A stretch of DNA of 64,000 bases from Pseudophaeomoniella oleicola (lineage: Eukaryota; Ascomycota; Eurotiomycetes; Phaeomoniellales; Phaeomoniellaceae). The first letter of the stretch is position 1. Each line of letters starts with the position of its first letter. The DNA lies in assembly GCA_003868215.1 (NCBI GenBank), contig QWDQ01000003.1:558001-622000 (forward strand), written 5' to 3'. Made by a program: the position numbers and the translations under genes. Below the pieces are notes generated by a model that was not told the DNA's origin, made no database searches, and saw only the letters and a list, made by a program, of their open reading frames with translations. This document shows positions 22,723 through 33,257 of this stretch, one piece after another.

Positions 22723-25321
22723 GTCCAATTATTTGATTTAAATCAAGTGACTGCCGCGTGAGGATCGCTCATGGGATTGTCGCTAGTGAACTCCGCCAGA
22801 CCGTCTTGTCAGCGACCAGCGGCGTCAAGACGATAGACAACAGTGTAAGTCGGTCGTTGACCAAGTGAATCTCTTCTCTGCGCTGGCCTGCAAGCTATCG
22901 CGGTTAAAAGGCCGTCTCAAGATCGACACCCATTCACGACGGGAGAGGCTGGGTTGGAATGAGAGGTAGTGTGTATACGCTTCTAGCGCGGTCGGTGGCG
23001 TGGCGAAAAGAAAGACTCGAATTGTTCGCAAGTTGCTGAAGCCGAGTGAAAGATGGATGGCGTGGATGATTATGCAACCGTCAGACGACCGGAGTGCGAA
23101 GATAGATGGCGCGTGGGACGATAGCGAGGTGTATCTCAGACACAGGGGCTCACTTGGTGATACACGGCCGCACAGCGAAATCCCTTTTCTTGATCATCCG
23201 ATGGGGCTACACAAGGGCGGGATAAGCGGTTAAGTTAGGTTAGGTTAGGTTAAGTTTAAGGGTAGCAATAGCAGCAAACGGGGGGTAACCTACTCGGTAG
23301 GGTACCTACCTAGGTAAGGTAAGGTAAAGTTCTCATAGGGTACCTAAGGTAGGTAGGTTAGGTGATAAGGTGACCTTTGATAGGTGTGACCTTGGACCAC
23401 TTTGACTTACGGAAGGCTGACACACCAAACGGAAATGCCACTAAAAGAACTGGACTTCTCTTTTTCTACCCCGCCAAAACCCAATCTAGCAGTTTAGACG
23501 CCCGTTGTCAGCAACCAAGGAGAACAGCAGGTTCAGTGTCAAGTGACCGTTTTAGGGGAGAACAATGTTTTATTTTTAGGCAGTGGAAAACCATAGGGAT
23601 GAACTGTGATAGGGAGTCTGCAATTGTCGAGGCTTTGGCATTGAGGAAGAAGTGTGTGTGTGGTTGAAAGAAAAAAAGAACCTGCAGCGATCCTCTTGGA
23701 CTACTGCACGGCTAAGGCAAGTAAGGAGTAGGAATTGGTACGGAGAAGTACGGGTGCGTAAACTACTGCGTGATACCATAGTACAAGTATCTGAACACCC
23801 TTTGAGGACCTTGCCTACCAGCGAGGATCCAGTTACCGATATGCCCGTCAGGAAGGGAGAGATTTCCTTAGGTCGGTCACTTTCGGTACTCGGGTCCAGT
23901 GGGTAAGTTATCAAATGGTCAATTCCGAGTATGGAGGACATCATCTCCATTTATGGTTAAGAGGTAATTTAGCCTGCCAGGTACCTCACCCGGGAGAAGG
24001 AAGATATAATTGCTGACCTAGATGCAGATATACCTCTTCCAAATTCATGGCCGAACGTTGACACAGGTATCTACATAGTAATCATGTGGCCCGCCAGATG
24101 CAGTTGTAGCAGGCGGACAGGTGTCTTGTGGTAAGTAAGGTTGCTCACAATGTACACGTTGGTGCAGTATGTAAGTAGTAGGACAAGTGGTTGTTTGAGA
24201 CTGATCAGTCATGATCTCAGCAAGAGACTGACACTAAAGTTACACAACTCAACATGCTATCTCAAACATCCTATCGCATCTGCGGAGTGTGAATCTGGTA
24301 AGGGTATGGTGGTGGCGGCGGCGGCGGGACTGAGCGCGAGAGTGGTACTACTGTGGAAAAGAAAGGGGACCCAACTGATACATTACCACATAATAATATA
24401 ATATATATTCATAAGGTCACTGAGGTACTGGTTCTGACAAACTCGCCCTGGAAGAGCGAAGGCAACTCAGTTGGCTCTGTTGTTCCCGAAAGTCTGCCTG
24501 GTATACTTCAATATATTGAACATCCTACCAACATATACGAATCAATCTCCCACACTCTCCCTGCGGCTCGAAAATGAGGAGCGGGTGATTGACAAGGATA
24601 ACATTATCTGAACCTGCACCTGATGGTTCTTGCGTAAGTTAGTGATGATTTGTTTAGGGACGTAACATCTTAAAGGAGCGATGATTAATTACATCTAACT
24701 GCTCATTATCCAAGCCAGCACCGCGCTTGCCAAGCCTACAATCTACAAACATTAAGAAAGGATGACAGACAGGACGAGTGAGTCCTAATATGCATAGTGT
24801 GATATGGTAACCTACTGGTGATGCCTCTCTCCGTGCGGGTAGAGCGTCTGTTGAAATCCCTGGCGTTATTTCCTTCTTGGTTCATGGCAACAAAGCCATA
24901 GGGAAAAGCTTTTCCAATCCATGTCGATAGGCTGTTAGCGATATTGGAGCGCTCTCCACACCTCCATGCCAACTTGAACCGTACCAGTGTAGCGTAACCG
25001 AAGGGACTGGGGAGGAGGATAAGCCGCCGCCTACCTGACGTCTGGCAAAATAATAATCAGGTTTCGATCTTACTCGCCTATAAACATACATACCCAGTAC
25101 CTGAATATTCCTTTCCACCGACTGTTGTCTACCTGTCAACTTACCCTGTACTGATTAACCAATCTATCCACAATGAATCGCTCCTCAATGTTGGTGAACC
25201 GATGATAAACGACGTCATCACCTGAAGCATTCGAGACACCAGGATCTACCAGCTCAAAACAATACGGGACCCTGAGTTAGATCGGACGCCGAATCGAGAC
25301 GTTGTCAAAACAACCTTTCGC
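22723..25321. other. 2.6-kb intergenic region with TTAGGT and AGGTA repeats
   Basis: Promoters of cdc24 (minus) and of the F-box/WD40 gene (plus). It contains TTAGGT repeats and palindromic AGGTA words at 23229-23365. Frames at 23377 and 23576 lack any recognisable motif and I do not call them genes. Confidence 0.5.
23229..23365. repeat. TTAGGT array and AGGTA/TACCT palindromes, copy 2
   Basis: Four tandem TTAGGT-like units (23231-23252) are followed by TACCTACCTAGGTAAGGTAA and TACCTAAGGTAGGTAGG. It is not the TTAGGG telomere repeat. It is the largest cluster of the repeat family scattered over this window. Confidence 0.65.
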
Positions 25322-28068
25322 ATGGACAACATGGCAGCATTCAAACTGGATGAGGGTTTCTCGGAGGCGAGCGGATTTATGGATGCGCGCGATGAGGATG
25401 ATAACGCCGTCTTTCCAGAAGTTACAAAAGCCGCTGTGGAGGAATGGGTGATGGCACAAGATGAGGATGCGCGTCGTGGTACGTTCTGTGTGACAGTGTG
25501 CCGTTTGGTGTGGTCAGGAAGATTGACAGATGAATTGTAGATATCGCCCTTGAGATCCTACGAACAGTCCGATCATCCAGTATCACAGCCGTCATTACCC
25601 AGCTTCTAAACATGTTGCAACGAGATCCAGTGCAGCGCCTCCCGGCAGAAATCACATCTGAAGTATTTGCAGTGCTTGATGCGCCGACACTCTTGCGAGC
25701 GTCACTAGTATCCAAGACATGGCGACAACGGATTCTGGATTCCCAACTTTGGAAACGACTATATGCCAGTGAAGGATGGGGTGTTGACAACTCTGCCATC
25801 TTGAACTTCGAGAAGGCGCTTCATTCACAATCACGAGAACAAACGACCATTTCAAGCACGCACCTGCGAGATTCAGGAATAGACCTGGCTGAGCCAAAGC
25901 AAAAACGACGCGCTCCGTCAAATTGGCTTGATGATCGTCAAAGGAGCGTTCAGATGAGCCCCCTGCCAATGGACAGCAACTTCCACTGGAATGAGCAACA
26001 TGGGAAGATTGAAGCCGACGCTTCGCTGTCCGAAACATCTACGCAGACCAGCGATGCGGATCAAATTATGCAGGATGCCACCAGCCCTCTGAAGATGGAA
26101 TACCAGCCATCCGCTGCCAAGTCAAATAAACGTTCAAGTAACGATGTTGCAGTTGCTGAACAGGGAAAGGGGGCCTCTATACCCGGTCTAAAACGATCGT
26201 CATCGGGTCCAGCAACATCTGTGACCTTGAACCTGATCCCGTCGTTGAGGCCTTCGCTAACACTACTAACACCGTCGGGGTCACCCAAGCTGAATTGGAC
26301 GTATCTTTACAAACAACGAAGGAGACTAGAAGATAATTGGAACAGGTGCCGATACATAAACTATCAATTGCCACGGGTCGGCTACGAGTATGAAGGCCAT
26401 CGTGAGTGTATCTATACTATCCAATTCTTCGGCAAATGGCTTGTAAGCGGGAGCAGAGATCACACTATGAAGGTTTGGGACCTGGAGACGAAGAGAGTGC
26501 GTGGGCCGCCCCTTGTAGGCCACACCCAGTCAGTGTTGTGCTTGCAATTCGATCCACGACCCCATGAAGATGTTGTCATCTCCGGTAGCAGCGACACTAC
26601 CGTAAAGATATGGCGCTTTTCAACCGGGGAGCTGCTACAAACGTTGCGAGCTCATCGAGAATCGGTCCTCAACCTCCGCTTTGACCACCGCTATCTAATT
26701 ACCTGCTCCAAGGACAAGCTGATCAAGGTTTGGAATCGAAGAGAGATGGATCCCCTGGATTCCGCTTATCCTCAAATTAATCACAGAAGTAACGCCCACA
26801 TTCCTTCTTACATTATCGACACGTCAACATATACACCGTTGGTGTTGGAACAGAAAGTTGCGAATCGATCCTTCAGAACACTTGCACCTTATACCCTGTT
26901 GATGCAACTGGATGGCCACGGTGCCGCTGTCAACGCGATCCAGATAGAGGGTGACAAGATTGTTTCTGCTTCGGGGGACCGAAACATCAAAATTTGGAAC
27001 ATCAGAGATGGGAAACTACTACTGACACTCATGGGACATCATAAAGGTATTGCGTGTGTCCAGTTCGACAGCAAACGTATTATTAGTGGAAGCAGCGACA
27101 ACACCATCAGAATCTTCGACCAAGCCACGGGTGCTGAAGTCGCGTGCCTGCGTGGACACGAAAATCTGGTTCGCACAGTACAAGCTGGTTTTGGAGACCT
27201 CCCTGGAAGCGAAGAGGAGCTAAGAATTCAAGTCGAGACAGCAGAGCGAAAATGGCGCGAAATGTTTGAGCGAGGAGATATTACTAGACAAGATCTTCAA
27301 GTGCAACGACGGTCGCGAACACGTCCGTCGGATAATAGTCAGCTGGTCGCGATTGGAGCGGCCCTTCCCCCTGGTGGAGGAGGGAGCCACTGGGGCCGCA
27401 TCGTTTCAGGGTCTTACGATGAACATATCATCATTTGGAAGAAGGATGAAAGGAATGACTGGGTACCGGCTCACCGTTTGAGTCACGCCGATGCAAGCCA
27501 TATTGCCACTGCAATTGGTGGCGCTCACCTAGCAGTGTCTTCATCAACGGAAGGTGATTCTACTAGCAAAGAACCTTCACTGCCGAAAATAGCACCAACA
27601 AGTGGGCCATCCAGTGCCCCTCCAAACTTGTCGACGGGCTCTCTAGCGGCTCCCGCAATGGCGACTACAACTCTGAGTCCGTTAACTCCTGGTCTTCAAT
27701 TGCAGGGGCAGGCTCCAGGTGTACACCAAGCTGCTCACCAACTCCACAGTCACGCTCTGATGATGAATCAAGCAAATATCACAACTCACAACCACCAGGC
27801 GCTCGCGCGAATGCTCCACCCAGCTCCCCCACTGATTCCCGTACAGGAAGCAGTCCAACCTGGGGCGCAAGAAGGACAGGCGCCTCCAGGTCGAGTGGGT
27901 GGACGTGTCCGTGCGGCGCAGCAGACGGGGCCCCACAGGGTTTTCAAGCTCCAATTCGACTCTCGAAAAATTGTTTGCTGTAGCCAAGATCCTCGAATTG
28001 TTGTCTGGGATTTTGCGAATGGTGACCGAGAAATTGAAGAGTGCAGTCAGTTCTTCGTAGGACCTTGA
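25322..28068 (+). CDS. F-box and WD40-repeat protein (SCF ubiquitin ligase receptor)
   Basis: Model join(25322..25478, 25541..28068), 894 residues. An F-box lies near residues 85-126 (LPAEITSEVFAVLDAPTLL; LVSKTWRQRILDSQLWKRLY), which would bind Skp1. Seven WD40 repeats follow: six between about 345 and 640 (for example LVSGSRDHTMKVWDL, VISGSSDTTVKIW, IVSASGDRNIKIWNI, IISGSSDNTIRIFD) and the last at the extreme C terminus (KIVCCSQDPRIVVWD), separated by a disordered Ser/Pro/Gln/His-rich insert of about 160 residues. Such a split seven-blade propeller recognises phosphorylated substrates for ubiquitination by SCF. Yeast relatives are Met30 and Cdc4, but I cannot say which fungal orthologue this is. 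The intron is 62 nt. Confidence 0.92.
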
Positions 28069-28679
28069 TTACCATGTACCAATAGGCTTCCTGCGGGGTG
28101 TCACTTTCTCACTTCTGGTGGAAGATGGTAACTATGATAAGAGGCGGAAAGAGGGTCTTTGGTATCGTACTCGGTTCCATCATCATTAACTTCATGCTAT
28201 CTATCTTGGGAGGAGTAGGCATCTCCATATGAGATGTCAACAGATTAATTATAAGAGCGTCACCGTCAGTGGACAGCAACCGCTCCGTCGCAGGAAGTCG
28301 CCTATGGGCATAATTCCCTTAAGAGGCGGCCGTTGATAATACAAAAAGATTACATGCGCAAGTTTCTAAGCGTCAGCAGACCAAGTACTAGGTAGTAAAC
28401 CTCGGCACATAAAATTTGGCTGATGATCATCGGCACGTGACCTGACGTTGACAATTATGGGCCGTCTTCACATGCCTCGGTTGAACGAAATCCGGGGAAG
28501 AACAAATAAGTATCCGGGGGCAAGTCGTAATCAACTCGAACTGCTGACATATTTCCCCTTTGCTCTTGATGTTCTTCTCTTATTTCCGTCTCAACTCATA
28601 GATTGTATCACGTCTCTTCGCCCAACGATCAAGAGTGCCGTATCAGATACCCCCACCTCATCAGCGCGCTGTCGTAAAT
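28069..28679. other. Intergenic, thiolase promoter
   Basis: 3' flank of the F-box/WD40 gene and promoter of thiolase. CCTCGG at 28399 and CCTCGG at 28475 contain the CCTCGG core that FarA/FarB fatty-acid regulators bind in aspergilli, which would suit a beta-oxidation gene. The match is short and may be chance. Confidence 0.4.
28399..28404 (+). promoter_or_regulatory. Possible fatty-acid response element (CCTCGG)
   Basis: The hexamer CCTCGG lies about 280 nt upstream of the thiolase start, with a second copy near 28475. In Aspergillus this core is bound by the Zn2Cys6 factors FarA and FarB that induce beta-oxidation genes. Support here is only the word and its position. Confidence 0.3.
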
Positions 28680-29994
28680 ATGTCGCAAGGTCTGTGTCTC
28701 ACTTCTTCTAGTTTTGATGGCAAAGCGCCAGCTGACATGTGACATTTTAGCTCAAGCAAGACTCTCTCAGGTCGCCGACCACCTCAAAACATCTGCGACT
28801 CCAACAAACATAACATCAAAAGCACCGGATGACATCGTCGTTACCTGCGCTCTCCGAACACCTATCACTAAGGGCGGCAAGGGTGGATTTAAAGACACTG
28901 CCGCAGCAGATCTCCTTGCTGGAGCATTCAAAGCGGTAATTGAAAGATCAAAGATAGATCCTAAGCTAGTCGAAGATATCGCAGTCGGCAATGTCCTTGC
29001 TCCTGGCGCTGGTGCTACCGAATACAGAGCCGCCGCGCTCGTCGCAGGGTTTCCTGAATCCACAGCGGTGAAAGCACTCAACCGCCAGTGCTCATCAGGG
29101 CTCCAAGCGGTAGCCGATATTGCCAATGCCATTAGGTCCGGCATGATTGAAGTAGGAATCGGCGCAGGTGTCGAAAGCATGTCCCTTCAATACGGTCCAG
29201 GCGCTGTAACGGAATTCTCGGAACTCCTCGAAAATCACTTGCAAGCCGCGAACTGCAAAGTGCCTATGGGCGTTCTTTCCGAACAAATGGCAAAAGAGAA
29301 GAAGATATCGCGTGCCGATCAGGACGCCTTCGCCGCTGCGTCATTCCAGAAGGCCGTCAAAGCTCAACAATCCGGTCTCTTCCAAGAGGAAATCGCACCT
29401 CTAACCGTGCAATGGACAGATCCTAAAACCGACGAAACCAAGACCATCACAGTGGAAAAGGATGATGGTATTCGCCCAGGTATCACTGCCGAATCGCTCT
29501 CGAAGATCCGTCCAGCCTTCGCCAAAGACGGCTCTATACACGCCGGTAACGCGTCACAAGTCTCCGATGGCGCTGCCGCAGTTCTGCTGATGAAACGGTC
29601 GACCGCCGAAGCCCTCGGCCAAAAGATAGTCGGCAAATTCGTCGCCGCCTCCGTCGTCGGTGTCCCACCACTGCTCATGGGCATCGGACCGTGGAAATCG
29701 ATCCCTGTCGCTCTCGAGAAAGCAGGCATCACGAAGGACCAAGTTGATATCTATGAGATCAATGAAGCTTTCGCATCCCAAGCTCTCTGGTGCGTCAACG
29801 AGCTGGGCATCCCAATGGAAAAGGTGAATCCGAAAGGTGGAGCAATTGCTTTTGGGCATCCGTTGGGCTGCACGGGGGCCAGGCAGGTTAGCACCCTATT
29901 CACCGAGCTGCAGCGGACAGAGAAGAAGGTCGGGGTCACGAGTATGTGTGTCGGTACCGGGATGGGTATGGCTGCTGTCTGGGTTGCGGAGTAG
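28680..29994 (+). CDS. pot1: Peroxisomal 3-ketoacyl-CoA thiolase with PTS2
   Basis: Model join(28680..28689, 28751..29994), 417 residues; the first exon is only 10 nt (ATGTCGCAAG). Splicing yields MSQAQARLSQVADHL, whose RLSQVADHL matches the PTS2 pattern R-L-x5-H-L, so import through Pex7 is expected. The thiolase domains carry the nucleophilic Cys in LNRQCSSGLQAVADIANAI, the GxNAF-type loop as YEINEAFASQALW, the His in GGAIAFGHPLGCTGAR and the second Cys in TSMCVGTGMGMAAVW. It cleaves 3-ketoacyl-CoA with CoA to acetyl-CoA in the last step of beta-oxidation. Length is normal for the family. The intron-dependent start is supported by the reading frame and by the PTS2 it creates. Confidence 0.95.
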
Positions 29995-30427
29995 TCAAGT
30001 TGTATACTATTGCACTTCTTAGGTTACTTGTCTACCGATCGAGATATTACATTAAATTACGTTTACGGCCGTGCTCCTTGCTCATGAACAAGAAAAGAAG
30101 AATCCTGGAAAGTCGTCTTAAGGAACACATCCCGATCTGTTTTCTACAGGACTCGATGATGAGGATATCACAGCGAATCACCATAGTAGACAGTTTGGTA
30201 TGATCCTATGTATATGAAGATGCAATCGGGAAAGTGCGCCGAGTGGTATCATGATGATATCAATTTACGGAACATTCGGGAGTCGCAAACGCTATTTGCC
30301 CGCGAGTTACTCCGTACACTGCTGCACATCTACACGATCTTCCTACCTTCACTTCTATGTCTACCTGTGATTTTGCCGTTCATATTAAGTATTGAAGTCG
30401 AATCGGGATATAGAGCTGATCCACACA
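29995..30427. other. Intergenic, promoter of the TIM-barrel gene
   Basis: 3' flank of thiolase and upstream region of the next plus-strand gene. No other feature recognised. Confidence 0.5.
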
Positions 30428-31498
30428 ATGCCGTCGCAAAAGCTTCAAACTGTCAAAGGGCCGGCGATCTTCGTTTCCCAATATCTGTCAGATGAGGCCC
30501 CGTTTAACAGCCTCGAAGGAATTGCAAAATGGGCTTCCAGTCTCGGCTATAAAGGAATCCAAATTCCAATCGATGAGCGCTTGATCGATATTAAGCGTGC
30601 CGCAGAGGATCAGACTTATTGCCAGGAGCTGCTTGAAGTGACATCTCGTCATAATGTCCAACTGACCGAGCTCTCTTCACATCTGCAGGGACAACTTATT
30701 GCTGTCCATTCTGCCTATGACTCTTTATTTGACGGATTTGCTCCTCCTGAAGTGCGTGGGAATCCGGACATTCGACAGGCCTGGGCTCGAGATGTGCTCC
30801 TCGCTGCCGCGAAAGCTTCCAAAAATCTAGGCATGAAAGCTCACGCGACCTTCAGTGGTGCACTCGCGTGGCCTTATATATATCCTTGGCCACAGAGACC
30901 GAATGGGTTAGTTGATATTGCTTTCCAAGAGCTAGGCCAACGGTGGAAGCCCATCCTTGATGCTTTTGACGAGGCCAACGTTGATGTGTGCTTTGAGATC
31001 CATCCCGGGGAAGATTTGCATGACGGCGTTTCATTCGAACGATTCTTGGATGCTGTCAACAACCACAAACGTGCCTGTATTCTATATGATCCGAGTCATT
31101 TCGTCCTACAGCAGCTTGACTACCTTGCCTTTCTGGACCTATATCACGACAGGATCAAGATTGCTCATATCAAGGATGCAGAGTTTGTTCCTGATGGTAG
31201 ACAAGGAGTTTACGGCGGCTATAGCGACTGGACAGACCGGGCAGGCCGTTTCAGAGCTCTGGGAGATGGTCAAGTTGATTTCAACGGGATTTTCACCCGA
31301 TTGGCCAAATATGGATACCCTGGTTGGGCAATTTTGGAATCCGAATGTGCGTACAAGGACAAAATTGCATGTGCAGAGGAAGGGGCTGTGTTCATCTCAG
31401 ACCATATCATCCCAGTGGCTACAAGTGCATTTGATGACTTTGCCGGAACAGAGGCGAGTAAGGACAACCTCTTAGATATGCTCGGCATCAAACATTAA
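30428..31498 (+). CDS. Sugar-phosphate isomerase/epimerase-like TIM barrel (xylose-isomerase-like/AP endonuclease 2 fold)
   Basis: 356 residues, no intron, ATG at 30428. Barrel motifs and metal ligands can be followed: NVQLTELSSHLQGQ, NLGMKAHATFSGALAWPYIY, the Glu and His of CFEIHPGEDLHDG, the Asp and His of YDPSHFVLQQ, the His of IKIAHIKDAEFVPDG, and the Glu of WAILESECAYKD. This is the pattern of IolE/hydroxypyruvate-isomerase-like enzymes that use a divalent metal to isomerise or epimerise a small sugar. The substrate is not known. The C-terminal part (EGAVFISDHIIPV) is typical of the longer fungal and actinobacterial members. No targeting peptide is seen. Confidence 0.9.
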   Translation: MPSQKLQTVKGPAIFVSQYLSDEAPFNSLEGIAKWASSLGYKGIQIPIDERLIDIKRAAEDQTYCQELLEVTSRHNVQLTELSSHLQGQLIAVHSAYDSLFDGFAPPEVRGNPDIRQAWARDVLLAAAKASKNLGMKAHATFSGALAWPYIYPWPQRPNGLVDIAFQELGQRWKPILDAFDEANVDVCFEIHPGEDLHDGVSFERFLDAVNNHKRACILYDPSHFVLQQLDYLAFLDLYHDRIKIAHIKDAEFVPDGRQGVYGGYSDWTDRAGRFRALGDGQVDFNGIFTRLAKYGYPGWAILESECAYKDKIACAEEGAVFISDHIIPVATSAFDDFAGTEASKDNLLDMLGIKH

Positions 31499-32370
31499 CC
31501 GCCGCTCCTTATCCGGGTGACAAGTCAGATATGCGAATCTGCTGAGTCTGAGCGGACTTCTGACTACAGCTGGTGGCCCGTGTATAGACCATGGTTTCAG
31601 AGACCGTGCCGTCATTGCAGGTGGCTATGTTGCAGCGTAACCCTCCCGCCCCCCTTCCCCCCCCTCTCTCTTCAGTGTATATAATTGAAGACTAGCATGA
31701 AGTAGATGAAAACCATCGGCATCTATCATATGTGTGTTGGCGAGGCTGAACACCTAAATCGTTGATGGTACAGTAAGGATGTTATGCCAGATGGGGGTTT
31801 CTGGTCTTTTGCGAAAAGGTTCCTAAGCTTCAATGAACTCGCCCAGGTTGCGGAATTCAGCCTCGCACGGCTGATTCATAGTGTACAAGAATTCGACTGG
31901 CTAAGCTTGTCTGACATCGACCACATTGAGTCCTATGCTTTGTATCTGAGCGAACCATGGATAATTTCCACATTTCTACAGTCGTCTCTATCCGAACTTT
32001 ATCTGACGTATAATCTAAACGTCTCTGTCATATGAATCAGAAGATATCACCACGATCTAGTAATAGTAACTATGACAGATGCGATACTTCTTCTGAGACT
32101 GTCATGATGCATTCTGTATGTACCTACCTAGGTAGGCAGTTATGTATATCAGGAGGTATGGATCTCCCCGCCTTCTTCAAGGACCCTTGGTAGAGACGAC
32201 GACATCTCCGCCTTAAACATACACTTTCGATAGTCGTACACTACAACGTCAGACCATTGCCAACACAATCATTCTTATCTAGAGCTCTACTAGAATAGCA
32301 ATCTTAGGTGCACGTCATCATAACTGATGAAAAAGTCGCCCAGCGTGGATCTAACATCTTGGCCCAATCC
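31499..32370. other. Intergenic with one AGGTA repeat copy
   Basis: Contains TACCTACCTAGGTAGG at 32121-32136. The frame at 31784 (83 codons) is not recognisable and is left uncalled. Confidence 0.5.
32121..32136. repeat. AGGTA/TACCT palindrome, copy 3
   Basis: Near-perfect inverted word TACCTACCTAGGTAGG in intergenic DNA. Confidence 0.6.
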
Positions 32371-33257
32371 ATGGCTTTCCCATTCATGAGACTCCCCTTC
32401 GACATCCGTCAGCAGATATACCTTAGCGTCCTTGATCCGCAGGTCCATTTGAATTCACATATGCTCCATACGAAGCCGGAATTTCAGATGAAGGAAGTTA
32501 CTATTTGTCTACTAGGGTGAAGAGCCGAGTGCCATTATTGCCGCTTCTGTGCTGCAATCGCCAGATCCGCGAGGAGATTGTTCAGCTCTCACCATTGCAG
32601 ACCATCGGGCGATCAGTCAAGGACGGCAAGCTCGTTGTTCCTCTAAGTCCAGCTTTCTTGTCACTTGTGAGAAACGGTCATGTTGTTGTCAAAGGTGACT
32701 CTTCCGTTCTGGAAGCGTTCTTATCTGCAGCTTCCATTGAACTCCTTCTTGCAATTCGGTCAATCATAATATCTTCCGAGTGCCTTTACGGGGACGATTA
32801 TTACAACAGAGAGATGTGGTCCAAAGAGCCCGGCGAACAGGTGTATACACCCTTTACTTCTTTACTGATAACACACCTCCCACTACTACATGAAGTATCT
32901 CTCTATATACCCCACACCGATGCTGACTGGGAGATGTATTGCACCCATGCGCCACCTGAGTTCTGTCAGCTGCTTGAAGAGGGCAGACTGGACGTTGTCC
33001 GATTTCGATACAAGAGGCATGCAGAAGCTTGGACGCAACCGCGTTTATGTCCCAAGGTCGAGAATGTACTTCGACCACATGCCGCATATGTGAGAGGATT
33101 GAGCTTCACAGAAAGGGAGAACAGAGCTGCGGCCGCAAAACTGCTGCCGGACAAGTTCGTGGCTTCCTGGGAAGAGAGACCAGAGGAATGGCTTGCGGAA
33201 ACGGTGGTGGTGCTGAGGCGACCGGGTCAGGTCTCGGCGGATCCAGATCCTCATTAG
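32371..33257 (+). CDS. Small F-box-like hypothetical protein, two exons or frame-broken
   Basis: The start MAFPFMRLPFDIRQQIYLSV is the common opening of fungal F-box-like proteins (LPxEIRxxIY). The rest (SRVPLLPLLCCNRQIREEIV, then ITHLPLLHEVSLYIPHTDAD and ENVLRPHAAYVRGLSF) lies in another frame. Joining 32371..32442 to 32523..33257 keeps the frame with donor GTCCAT and an AAG acceptor, giving 268 residues; the donor is poor. The alternative is a single-base indel near 32500 that makes this a pseudogene. The function is unknown; the family usually has variable C-terminal halves. Confidence 0.6.

Noticed and set aside
23229-23262. Telomere-like repeat
   Set aside because: The unit is TTAGGT, not TTAGGG, and it sits among normal genes with only about four units.
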